From the NCBI GenBank assembly GCA_900554705.1, contig USIH01000005.1, forward strand, positions 1 to 36,365: a stretch of DNA of 36,365 bases, read 5' to 3'. The stretch comes from an uncultured Eubacteriales bacterium (GTDB lineage: Bacteria > Bacillota > Clostridia > Oscillospirales > Oscillospiraceae). This document shows, in pieces, positions 7,004 to 12,299 of this stretch (position 1 is its first letter; each line of letters starts with the position of its first letter). The translations under genes and the position numbers were made by a program. The notes under the pieces were generated by a model. It did not search any database, was not told the origin of the DNA, and saw only the letters and a list, made by a program, of their open reading frames with translations.

Positions 7004-7259
7004 TACAAAGATTGAGGTCGGATACGCACTCCCAAAAGAACGCTGGCAGGAAGCCGCAGACAATTTGCAGACGGCAGGTGCTTGTGTTGCGGCGTTATTT
7101 AAAGAAAAAAACTTTGATGGGAAGGGCGAACAGGACGCGCGGGACTGGCTGGCAGACGTATCGCTTGCTTGCTTGGCACTACTCTATGTGGCAGAGTTTG
7201 CGACGGATAAATGTCGAATGATACCGCTGCCGGAAAGAAAGGGGGGTAACAATGACTGA
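6996..7259 (+). CDS. Hypothetical helical protein, 87 aa
   Basis: Two adjacent ATGs (6993, 6996) follow GGAGG at 6985. The second gives the better spacing. The product (MDNTKIEVGYALPKERWQEA ... LAALLY-like VSLACLALLYVAEFATDKCR) is all-helical with one moderately hydrophobic segment that is too polar to call a TM. Family not recognised. It overlaps genes on both sides by 8 bases. Confidence 0.65.
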   Translation: MDNTKIEVGYALPKERWQEAADNLQTAGACVAALFKEKNFDGKGEQDARDWLADVSLACLALLYVAEFATDKCRMIPLPERKGGNND

Positions 7260-7467
7260 AATGAAATCACCGGAAAACGTAAAGAAAGCGAGAATCCGCA
7301 CATCGGTTGCGAAAATCATTGTCGAAGGGCGCGGCGGAAGGGACTACTACAGCATCCTGTACTTAGACCCGTCGGACGGGAAACTGCATATCGGGTTTAG
7401 CTCGAGCAACCTCAAGCAAATGACCGGGAGACATTCGACGCATATCAAGAACTTATCGACGAGTTGA
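7252..7467 (+). CDS. Hypothetical protein, possibly 3'-truncated, 71 aa
   Basis: Begins with a good site (AAAGGGGGGTAACA before ATG 7252). Residues 14-53 (VAKIIVEGRGGRDYYSILYL ... KLHIGFSSSNL) resemble a small phage domain that usually continues with a helix after GFSS. Here the protein instead ends with a basic, unstructured TGRHSTHIKNLSTS. The coding sense of those last bases is clearly better in another frame, which continues into the next gene. The 3' part may therefore have been replaced by a deletion or frameshift. Confidence 0.55.
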   Translation: MTEMKSPENVKKARIRTSVAKIIVEGRGGRDYYSILYLDPSDGKLHIGFSSSNLKQMTGRHSTHIKNLSTS

Positions 7468-7673
7468 ACAATATCCCCGCGGTTGACTTTAAGTTTGTGC
7501 CACATGCGCAATGGATACCGTTCCACGCAGAGTTTTCAGGGGACATTCAGTACTGTTCCGCTTGCGGAATCGGGTACCCCGACCGCCCGGCTTTCTGCCC
7601 GCACTGTGGCGCGATGCTTGATGCGCAAGCGGGAAGCGCACAAAAACGCAGCATACCATGGGAGGCGGATTGA
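7464..7673 (+). CDS. Zinc-ribbon protein fragment, 69 aa
   Basis: The only start in frame is TTG 7464, overlapping the upstream TGA (TTGA) and without a ribosome site. The frame is open back to 7401 and those upstream codons read as sensible protein (ETFDAYQELIDEL). The body (NNIPAVDFKFVPHAQWIPF) and C-terminal ribbon (CSACGIGYPDRPAFCPHCGA, C-x2-C ... C-x2-C) are typical of a longer family in Clostridia phages whose N-terminal part is missing here. It is either translated by coupling or a remnant. Confidence 0.5.
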   Translation: MNNIPAVDFKFVPHAQWIPFHAEFSGDIQYCSACGIGYPDRPAFCPHCGAMLDAQAGSAQKRSIPWEAD

Positions 7674-8011
7674 TGGCGAAGAACGGATATGCGCAGAGAG
7701 TGGCGCTGGCGAGAGAAACGTACCTGAAGATTGGGCAGGACTTCGGTGCGCAGAAAATGGCAGACTTGGTTGAAATTGCGCTCAACGATCCGGAGACGAT
7801 GGGAAAGGCGCTGGGCGAAAAGAAAATTCGCAGGATTTTTGAGAAGGTGGCGGAGCTGGAAAAGACATTCAACGCCGCGTTCTATGCCAATCCGGAGCAG
7901 GACTATTGGCAGGAGGTGCTTGATCGGCGCTTGGGCGAAATCTTCGGCGATGGCCTCGATCCGTTTGCTAAGCGGTATCCGTGGCTGAAGGAAGTGAAAT
8001 ACGGGAGGTGA
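7673..8011 (+). CDS. Conserved phage hypothetical protein, 112 aa
   Basis: ATG 7673 follows GGGAGGCGGATTG. The product (MAKNGYAQRVALARETYLKI ... DLVEIALNDPETMGKALGEK ... AFYANPEQDYWQEVLDRRLG) is helical. It belongs to a family I recognise from many gut Firmicute phages, always near small regulators and RusA, with no assigned function. The pattern of Asp/Glu/Gln residues does not reveal an active site. Confidence 0.7.
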   Translation: MAKNGYAQRVALARETYLKIGQDFGAQKMADLVEIALNDPETMGKALGEKKIRRIFEKVAELEKTFNAAFYANPEQDYWQEVLDRRLGEIFGDGLDPFAKRYPWLKEVKYGR

Positions 8012-8017
8012 GGCTGT

Positions 8018-8242
8018 GTGAAAATGACTTGGGGGATGCGCGTCAAGCTGCGGCTGGAGGCGCTGCACAAAACACAGCGCGATCTTGCAGACTGCTGCAA
8101 TTATTCCCCGTCGCAGATCTCCCGCGTTCTCTCCGGTCAGCGCAATCTCCGCCTGGAGCGCGACATTGACCACGTGCTGCGGCAATGGGAAGCCCAGGAG
8201 GAACGGAAAAAGGAATTACGAAAGCACGGGATTCCGTGCTGA
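8018..8242 (+). CDS. XRE-family helix-turn-helix protein, 74 aa
   Basis: GTG 8018 is preferred over ATG 8024 because GGGAGG ends at 8008, nine bases before it. The domain fills the protein: WGMRVKLRLEALHKTQRDLA, then CNYSPSQISRVLSGQRNL as the recognition region, and a charged C-terminal helix. It is the third helix-turn-helix protein of this operon. A late-early regulator or a host-gene repressor are both possible. Confidence 0.8.
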   Translation: MKMTWGMRVKLRLEALHKTQRDLADCCNYSPSQISRVLSGQRNLRLERDIDHVLRQWEAQEERKKELRKHGIPC

Positions 8243-8255
8243 AAGGAGCAAGATT

Positions 8256-8678
8256 ATGTTCAACATCGTTGCACTGCACGGAATCATGTGCAAAGACCCG
8301 CAGATGGTCCCCGTAAAATACGGCAATAAGTTCTGCCGCGGGACCATCGCCACGGAGCGCGACTATCTCAATTCCGGAACCGGCGAGCGCCCCGTTGATT
8401 TCATCGATTTCATTGCGTGGGACATGACCGCCGTCAATCTGTGCAAATACTTCCCAAAGGGCAAGCAGGCGCTATTGGTCGGGCGGCTGGAAACAAAGGA
8501 CTTCACCGACCGCGACGGCAAACGGCGGCGGCAGCATCAATTCAACGTAACAAAATGCTATTTCGTCGGAAAGAAGTCCGACGGCCCGAAGACGGACGAC
8601 GACATCGGGCAGTATATCCCGCCGTCGTATGACTATCAGCCCGGGCTGGCCGATTTCTTGCAGGAGGAGCCGGAATGA
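8256..8678 (+). CDS. Second SSB-like OB-fold protein without acidic tip
   Basis: 140 aa from ATG 8256 (GAAAGGAGCAAGATT upstream). The OB-fold is clear (MFNIVALHGIMCKDPQMVPV ... FCRGTIATERDY ... VDFIDFIAWDMTAVNLCKYF ... GRLETKDFTDRDGKRRRQHQ), but the C-terminus (YQPGLADFLQEEPE) lacks the D-D-x-P-F tip seen in the copy at 3587. It should bind single-stranded DNA without recruiting the usual partners. It overlaps the RusA gene by 4 bases, so it may serve recombination or branch processing rather than replication. Confidence 0.85.
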   Translation: MFNIVALHGIMCKDPQMVPVKYGNKFCRGTIATERDYLNSGTGERPVDFIDFIAWDMTAVNLCKYFPKGKQALLVGRLETKDFTDRDGKRRRQHQFNVTKCYFVGKKSDGPKTDDDIGQYIPPSYDYQPGLADFLQEEPE

Positions 8679-9085
8679 TCGCCGCGTTCTGCATTCCGGG
8701 ACCGCCGCAAGGGAAAGAACGCCCGCGGTTTACTCGGAGCGGGTATGCGTATACGCCGCCAAAAACGAAAGAGTATGAAGCGCTCGTTCGTTCGTGCTGG
8801 CAGCAGCAGTCAGGCGTTCGTTTCCCTGACGGGGTTCCGGTGAAAGCAACCGTCAAGGCATTTTTCCCGATTCCGCAAAGCCTGTCAAAAAAACGGCGCT
8901 CCCTTCTTATGGGAGCGCCGCATACCAAAAAATGCGACATTGACAATCTTCTGAAGGCGGTATTTGATTCGCTTAATACTTACGCATACGCCGATGATTC
9001 TTCGGTCTATAGCGTAGTGGCGGAAAAGCATTATTCCGATTCGCCGCGCGTGGAGGTTGTTCTGGAAGCAGAAATGCACGAATAA
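8675..9085 (+). CDS. rusA: RusA-family Holliday junction resolvase
   Basis: 136 aa. RusA cleaves four-way DNA junctions as a dimer with a metal-bound acidic site. The expected residues are present: KKCDIDNLLKAVFDSLN gives D88 and D90, and the stretch YADDSSV gives D107/D108. The N-terminal strand (IPGPPQGKERPRFT) is also typical. It is the last gene of the early operon, and its stop is followed directly by an intrinsic terminator. Bases 8887-8920 inside the gene form a second terminator that works only on the opposite strand. Confidence 0.92.
   Translation: MIAAFCIPGPPQGKERPRFTRSGYAYTPPKTKEYEALVRSCWQQQSGVRFPDGVPVKATVKAFFPIPQSLSKKRRSLLMGAPHTKKCDIDNLLKAVFDSLNTYAYADDSSVYSVVAEKHYSDSPRVEVVLEAEMHE
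8887..8923 (-). terminator. Leftward intrinsic terminator inside the rusA coding sequence
   Basis: On the minus strand a perfect 10-bp stem (CGGCGCTCCC, loop of 7, GGGAGCGCCG) is followed by seven T residues (8887-8893 are A on the plus strand). It faces the leftward genes at 9134-10347. On the rusA strand no T run follows, so the operon itself would not be stopped here. Confidence 0.85.
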
Positions 9086-9092
9086 ACGCACG

Positions 9093-9127
9093 AATCGCAC
9101 GGAGAATGCACTCCGTGCGATTTTTGT
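9093..9127 (+). terminator. Rightward intrinsic terminator after rusA
   Basis: A perfect 12-bp stem (AATCGCACGGAG / CTCCGTGCGATT) with a 6-base loop (9105-9110) is followed by a T run. It lies 8 bases after the rusA stop and closes the long early operon. Confidence 0.9.
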
Positions 9128-9133
9128 TGCGTT

Positions 9134-9322
9134 TTAACGCCGAGCTTTGCGCTCTGCCGTGCGTTTGGCGGCGGGGATATAATCCGCAGAGACGTACAAG
9201 CGAATATTTCCCGCCGGGGATATGTGCGCAACGCGTTTATAGTCGCCGTGCTCCGAAACGGCTTTATTGCATACCGTGATACCATTCCCGAGGCATCCGA
9301 GAAATAAATCAAAATTTTTCAT
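9134..9322 (-). CDS. Hypothetical protein, 62 aa
   Basis: Reads leftward from ATG 9322, after GGAGG (CCGGAGGTCTTGACAC). The product (MKNFDLFLGCLGNGITVCNK ... GNIRLYVSADYIPAAKRTAE) is strand-rich with a basic tail. It shares its first residues (MKNF) with the next gene upstream, but the rest differs. No family recognised. It is the distal gene of the leftward block and ends 10 bases from the rightward terminator. Confidence 0.65.
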   Translation of the reverse strand: MKNFDLFLGCLGNGITVCNKAVSEHGDYKRVAHISPAGNIRLYVSADYIPAAKRTAERKARR

Positions 9323-9342
9323 GTGTCAAGACCTCCGGCGCT

Positions 9343-9567
9343 TCAAGCGCTGAATTTATTATTTCCGTCGCGTTCGTGGCAGCGGTTCCAGAGCTGCGCC
9401 AATTCATCCGCGGCTTTTTTTGTGGGCGCGATACTGGCGAACATCAGGCAACCGGGGACGCCGGAAAGAAATCCGGCGATGTTGGTTGATTCGCTGACCT
9501 TGAGAACATACGCAACATATTTTCCGAAACTGTCTTTTACATCAACGGCAATATAAAAATTTTTCAT
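9343..9567 (-). CDS. Conserved small protein of gut Clostridia elements, 74 aa
   Basis: The frame opens upstream, but ATG 9567 follows GGAGGGAGCTATAT and begins the known conserved sequence (MKNFYIAVDVKDSFGKYVAY). The middle (AGFLSGVPGCLMFASIAPTK) and the end (ADELAQLWNRCHERDGNNKF) match a small family that is widespread in gut Clostridia phages and mobile elements. Its function is unknown. Confidence 0.7.
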   Translation of the reverse strand: MKNFYIAVDVKDSFGKYVAYVLKVSESTNIAGFLSGVPGCLMFASIAPTKKAADELAQLWNRCHERDGNNKFSA

Positions 9568-9643
9568 ATATAGCTCCCTCCATAGGTCCGGCGCGGACGC
9601 GATCCGCGCCGGGTATATCTGTTTTTGTGCGTATTGTGGCAGT

Positions 9644-9859
9644 TCAGGCAATCGCGCCGCAGCGCATCAGCTCCCGCGTTTTTTCGTCGGCTTCGTGGTA
9701 CCGCATCCACCAATCATCAAGCGCGGCGTTTTCTGCGTCAAAAATCGCGGTAAATTCTGCGCGGGACTCAACGTTTTTCTTTGCAAGGGAAATAACTTTT
9801 TTATCGAACGCGGAAAGATTTTCGTTGCGGGTCTTGATTTCGTTGTTAATCTGTGTCAT
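9644..9859 (-). CDS. Hypothetical helical protein, 71 aa
   Basis: Starts at ATG 9859 after GGAGGTATTACTATT. The protein is highly charged and helical throughout (MTQINNEIKTRNENLSAFDK ... AALDDWWMRYHEADEKTREL). Coiled-coil pairing is likely. No catalytic or binding motif is visible and I do not recognise the family. It lies in the leftward block next to a ribbon-helix-helix-like gene. Confidence 0.6.
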   Translation of the reverse strand: MTQINNEIKTRNENLSAFDKKVISLAKKNVESRAEFTAIFDAENAALDDWWMRYHEADEKTRELMRCGAIA

Positions 9860-9945
9860 AATAGTAATACCTCCATGATTATTTTGTTGTGGATGTGGGC
9901 TTCCTGTGTTGGTCGTCTTGGCGGGTGAGCAACACGGGGAGTTTC

Positions 9946-10188
9946 TTATTTCAGCAATCGCTTGATCGCTTCTGTCGTTCCGAAGCCTTTCGCCTTCTCT
10001 GCCTCAATGCGGGCAATCAGGTCCGCATCTTCCAGCTTGCGAAGGTTCAACGAGTAGGATTTGTAAGTCTTATCGTTGTACCTCTTTTTTACCTCTGTAC
10101 TGGTGTGCGTCTTGCGCTTCACTTTTTCTGCATTTTCGATTGACTTTTCGCCCCTTTCGTGATAAGATGTAAACAAGAGGGCGGTCAC
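9946..10188 (-). CDS. Ribbon-helix-helix-like protein, start uncertain
   Basis: The frame begins at GTG 10188 (80 aa), but the first 15-20 residues are doubtful because that stretch also carries a promoter for the opposite strand. An inner GTG at 10122 or a rare start after AAAGGGG are alternatives. The body (RKTHTSTEVKKRYNDKTYKS ... IARIEAEKAKGFGTTEAIKR) has a strand followed by two helices, as in ribbon-helix-helix repressors and plasmid CopG-type proteins. It may regulate the adjacent toxin locus or the leftward block. Confidence 0.55.
   Translation of the reverse strand: MTALLFTSYHERGEKSIENAEKVKRKTHTSTEVKKRYNDKTYKSYSLNLRKLEDADLIARIEAEKAKGFGTTEAIKRLLK
10140..10168 (+). promoter_or_regulatory. 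Sigma-70 promoter for the antisense (antitoxin) RNA
   Basis: TTGACT (10140-10145), a 17-bp spacer and TAAGAT (10163-10168) on the plus strand. No rightward gene follows. The transcript would run toward the 3' end of the leftward toxin gene. Confidence 0.65.
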
Positions 10189-10272
10189 CGGGGCTAGCCG
10201 GTGGCGGTCATCTCCAGAAATCTACAAATGAGAAATGCCGCTTTCCGCTAGGGTCGGGGGCGGCTATTTCTT
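10175..10272 (+). ncRNA. Predicted type I antitoxin RNA, about 95 nt
   Basis: Bounded by the promoter at 10140-10168 and a hairpin terminator at 10231-10272. The hairpin is AGAAAT plus GCCGC pairing with GCGGC and ATTTCT, with one bulged base, and can work in both directions. Near the 5' end is a hairpin (10186-10203, CACCGG/CCGGTG). This is followed by TCATCTCC (10208-10215), which can pair over 8 bases (one G-U) with the toxin Shine-Dalgarno GGAGGTGA (10352-10359, minus strand). The RNA also overlaps the toxin mRNA 3' end tail to tail. This organisation matches par/Fst-type convergent type I loci. Confidence 0.6.
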
Positions 10273-10347
10273 ATCTCGGATTTCTAACCCAAGAGAAATC
10301 GCCGCAATAATGAGCATAAGTAATGCGATGATGTCTGTTGTGCTCAT
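10264..10347 (-). CDS. Putative holin-like (type I) toxin peptide, 27 aa
   Basis: ATG 10347 has a perfect site, GGAGGTGAGCCG, before it. The 27-residue product starts MSTTDIIALLMLIIAAISLG and ends EIRDKK: one transmembrane helix with a charged C-terminal tail. This is the pattern of the putative holin-like toxin peptides (Hol-Tox type) of Firmicutes that depolarise the membrane when overproduced. The 5' leader contains TCATCTCC (from 10397-10404), which can cover the Shine-Dalgarno in cis. A strong promoter, a convergent RNA and a shared terminator region complete a type I toxin-antitoxin locus. Identification rests on architecture, since the peptide is too short for a confident family match. 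Confidence 0.7.
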   Translation of the reverse strand: MSTTDIIALLMLIIAAISLGLEIRDKK

Positions 10348-10430
10348 CGGCTCACCTCCTGTCAGGTTTCGACCTTGGCCGGAATACCTTGGTTCTGGAG
10401 ATGAACCCCGCCGCTCTTGCTTACGGGCTT

Positions 10431-10459
10431 ATCATAGCACATACTGCGCAGTATGTCAA
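10431..10459 (-). promoter_or_regulatory. Strong toxin promoter with palindromic operator
   Basis: On the minus strand TTGACA (10454-10459), a 17-bp spacer and TATGAT (10431-10436). The 18-bp perfect palindrome ACATACTGCGCAGTATGT (10439-10456) fills the spacer and overlaps the -35, so a dimeric repressor bound there would block transcription. Confidence 0.85.
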
Positions 10460-10481
10460 GCCCTTTTTCATAATTTTTTGA

Positions 10482-10525
10482 ATTCCCTCGTTACGTTGAT
10501 GTATCATGTACCATAACGAGGGAAT
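10482..10525. repeat. Inverted repeat, 12-bp arms
   Basis: ATTCCCTCGTTA (10482-10493) and TAACGAGGGAAT (10514-10525) are perfect inverted repeats around a 20-base loop. No T run follows on either strand, so it is not an obvious terminator. The left arm resembles the first arm of the next hairpin (ATCCCTCGTCA). Confidence 0.7.
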
Positions 10526-10551
10526 CTGTGCAATTTGTTGCAAAATTCAAT

Positions 10552-10592
10552 CCCTCGTCAGCCCTGTAATACCAAGGCTTGACGGGGGTTTT
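10552..10592 (+). terminator. Rightward intrinsic terminator
   Basis: CCCTCGTCAGCC (10552-10563) pairs with GGCTTGACGGGGG (10576-10588), with one G-U pair and one bulged base. It is followed by TTTTCTTTAT. It would insulate the late promoter at 10621 from upstream rightward transcription. Confidence 0.65.
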
Positions 10593-10620
10593 CTTTATAT
10601 CGTTTTTATGTTACGTGCTA

Positions 10621-10648
10621 TTTACATTCGGCGAGGATTTGGTATCAT
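10621..10648 (+). promoter_or_regulatory. Probable promoter of the late operon
   Basis: TTTACA (10621-10626), 16-bp spacer, TATCAT (10643-10648), just downstream of a terminator and about 95 bp before the first late gene. The transcript would begin immediately before the large palindrome at 10662. Confidence 0.6.
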
Positions 10649-10661
10649 ATTAACAGGCTTA

Positions 10662-10717
10662 GTTTTGATATAAGACGAGAAAATAAATGCATTTATTTTC
10701 TCGTCCTATATCAAAAC
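10662..10717. repeat. 56-bp near-perfect palindrome
   Basis: Two 28-base arms (10662-10689 and 10690-10717) meet at ATGCAT with no loop and match at all but one position (A at 10673 opposite C at 10706). As RNA it would be a very long hairpin in the leader of the late operon. As DNA it could be a cruciform or a binding site for a dimeric or multimeric protein. It lies 25 bp before the candidate small terminase gene. Confidence 0.9.
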
Positions 10718-10741
10718 CGACGGTGTGAGGGGTGATTTTTC

Positions 10742-11236
10742 ATGGCGCTGCTGCGGATTTCTGAAAAGCAGCTCGTTCAGGCTTGCAAGGAGTACAAGCA
10801 GCTTTGCGAGGCGGGGCAGATCAAACGGCCCGATTTTTGGCACTTCTGCGGCTGGATCGGCGAGACAGACACCGCAATTTCTGCAATCATCAAGTTCGGC
10901 GGGAAGGGCAAATCGTCAAAGGATGATGGCTCTGCTGATGCGGGGATTGTGGCGGAGGCTGCGAAGGGCAAAGGCAATTCCGCGTTGACGCTGGAGCAGG
11001 AGGCTGCAAAATATGGAGAGGCGGCGGAGGAGTTGCGGCGTTTGGCCACCTATATTCGCGGTCAGTATAGCACCGCTCCCGGCTGGAGTGGCAATTGCTC
11101 CGGCAAAGCGCTGTTCAACCAGAAGCAGAACTTCGACGGCTGCGCGCTCGTGGAAAAGGTCGAGCAGGCATCCTCCGGCGAAATCTCCGTGAAGTTGGTC
11201 GGCGACTTCGGAGGCGTGGAGAATCCGTTCGGTTAA
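10742..11236 (+). CDS. First late gene, candidate terminase small subunit
   Basis: 164 aa from ATG 10742 after GAGGGGTGATTTTTC. The N-terminal 40 residues (ISEKQLVQACKEYKQLCEAG ... KRPDFWHFCGWIG) look like the helix-turn-helix of small terminases. Residues 45-85 form a Lys/Gly/Ala-rich linker. The end (YSTAPGWSGNCSGKALFNQK ... VKLVGDFGGVENPFG) is strand-rich. Small terminases bind the packaging site, often inside or next to their own gene, where the 56-bp palindrome lies. The large subunit is 9.7 kb downstream, so the call is mainly positional. An unrelated late regulator is possible. Confidence 0.4.
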   Translation: MALLRISEKQLVQACKEYKQLCEAGQIKRPDFWHFCGWIGETDTAISAIIKFGGKGKSSKDDGSADAGIVAEAAKGKGNSALTLEQEAAKYGEAAEELRRLATYIRGQYSTAPGWSGNCSGKALFNQKQNFDGCALVEKVEQASSGEISVKLVGDFGGVENPFG

Positions 11237-11683
11237 TTTGATTCGCGCGCGCGAACATTAAAACGCGCGATGTGCACCGGACATGGACACAATTGCAAAT
11301 TGCAGGAAAACTTGCGGAAATGCTGCAGATTGACAGCATTCGCAGGCGTTCTGCATTCATTTTTGGCTCTTGAACGGAACAAAATTATATTTTTGTTGCG
11401 TTGGAAGATTTTGATGCAGGATTGCTTGCAAAATGATGGTTGCGGTGTGCGCGGGGCAAAGGCAATAGCCGGAGGGGCTGCGCTGGGGGGCTGCGGGGCA
11501 ATTATGGCGTTGCGCTGCGGGGCTGGGGCGGCTGGTTGGCTGCTGCGGCTGCGTTCCGATCCCGATGGAGGGGGTAGCGGAAAAACAGGGGGTGCGTTCT
11601 GCGTTCGGGTATAGAGATATGCCACATCCCCATCCTGCACTATCCCTCCCCTGCCGATGAAAACATGAAGAAGGGGTGTGAAT
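11237..11683. other. 447-bp gap without a convincing gene
   Basis: Frames exist on both strands, but none has a ribosome site with a sensible protein. The stretch begins with the palindrome TTCGCGCGCGCGAA (11243-11256). It then has an AT-rich part and a very G-rich part on the plus strand (11436-11585, many GGGG runs). The composition and its position next to the T-loop region suggest structured RNA or a packaging region. No specific element is recognised. Confidence 0.4.
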
Positions 11684-12013
11684 ATGGAGATACTCGCGCA
11701 GGACTTGGCAAAGCTGACGGAGGCCGAGCGACGGGAACTGTTTCTTGCGCTGTACGCAGAACGTGAGCCACCGGAATGGATACGCGCGGGGGAACCGCCG
11801 AGGCTGAAAATCGTAAACGGGGCCGTGAAACTGATGCCGTTGGTCGGGGACTATGTTGTTGAAATGGATGCCCCGATTGGCGGCACGGTGACAAAAATCT
11901 TCGAGCCGCAGGGCGTGTGGAAGCAATGGTTCGTAGAAGCCAGAGTAGACTGCCCGGTTGGGTACAAAACGTTCACCTGCACGTTGGACGAAATCGCAAG
12001 CATCCGGTATTAG
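11684..12013 (+). CDS. Hypothetical protein, 109 aa
   Basis: AAGGGG lies 7 bases before ATG 11684. GTG 11678 is too close to the site. The N-terminal 30 residues are helical (EILAQDLAKLTEAERRELFL). The rest is strand-rich (PRLKIVNGAVKLMPLVGDYV ... CPVGYKTFTCTLDEIASIRY). No family recognised. It stands between two long non-coding stretches and ahead of the lysis genes. Confidence 0.6.
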   Translation: MEILAQDLAKLTEAERRELFLALYAEREPPEWIRAGEPPRLKIVNGAVKLMPLVGDYVVEMDAPIGGTVTKIFEPQGVWKQWFVEARVDCPVGYKTFTCTLDEIASIRY

Positions 12014-12074
12014 GGGTATGAGAAAAACAGGCGGCAGGGTCTTGAAAAGAGGGCGGCGAAAAATAATAAAACAT

Positions 12075-12137
12075 CCCGCAGCAGTGGGCGGCTTTGGCAG
12101 AGCCGAAGGGCGACCGGTTCGAATCCGGTGTGCGGGT
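12075..12137 (+). ncRNA. tRNA-like structure lacking one arm
   Basis: CCCGCA (12075-12080) pairs with TGCGGG (12131-12136) as an acceptor-like stem. The T arm is a full consensus: ACCGG, loop TTCGAAT, CCGGT (12113-12129), one base from the acceptor strand. Between them only one arm fits, CGGCT, loop TTGGCAG, AGCCG (12089-12105). This could be read as a D-armless tRNA with anticodon GGC (Ala), or as a D arm (TTGGCAGAGC resembles the D-arm consensus) with the anticodon arm lost. With 31 bases between acceptor and T arm there is no room for both. No CCA is encoded. Confidence 0.55.
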
Positions 12138-12158
12138 TGCAGAACCTCCTTTCTTATA

Positions 12159-12255
12159 CGCCCCACGACGGATGGCGCTTTTGAGAGCTGCGAGACGGCC
12201 GAGCGCCTGGGATGAAACAATCCGTGCCGGTGAAAATCCGGCGACATATGGGGCG
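12159..12255 (+). ncRNA. Second tRNA-like cloverleaf with T-loop arm
   Basis: A 7-bp closing stem (CGCCCCA at 12159 with TGGGGCG ending 12255) encloses three arms. The first is GGCGCT/AGCGCC (12174-12207, large loop). The second is GGAT/ATCC (12210-12223, loop GAAACA). The third is GCCGG, loop TGAAAAT, CCGGC (12226-12242), where the loop fits the T-loop motif. GACATA (12243-12248) could also pair with TATGTC (12274-12279), forming a pseudoknot with the closing stem. Confidence 0.45.
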
Positions 12256-12282
12256 CAAAAGGAGTGGCGAGGTTATGTCCGC

Positions 12283-12299
12283 GGCGGTGCGAGTCCGTC
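12283..12299 (+). ncRNA. Third T-loop hairpin
   Basis: GGCGG (12283-12287), 7-base loop TGCGAGT, CCGTC (12295-12299) with one G-U pair. The closing GG/CC and loop pattern (T, purine-A, T) match the two preceding T arms. The surrounding sequence does not give a clear cloverleaf. Up to 12393 the region has a further short hairpin (CCCC/GGGG near 12330-12345) and no gene. Confidence 0.4.

Noticed and set aside
7405..7425. Programmed -1 frameshift linking the 7252 and 7464 genes
   Set aside because: There is no slippery heptamer or downstream structure. A deletion or sequencing error explains the frames better.
10662..10717. Hairpin telomere of a linear plasmid-prophage
   Set aside because: Length fits, but no protelomerase or partition genes are in the window. 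Kept only as an open alternative.
11270..11614. 114-codon plus frame in the 11237-11683 gap
   Set aside because: No ribosome site. The composition is set by G-rich repeats and no family pattern is visible.
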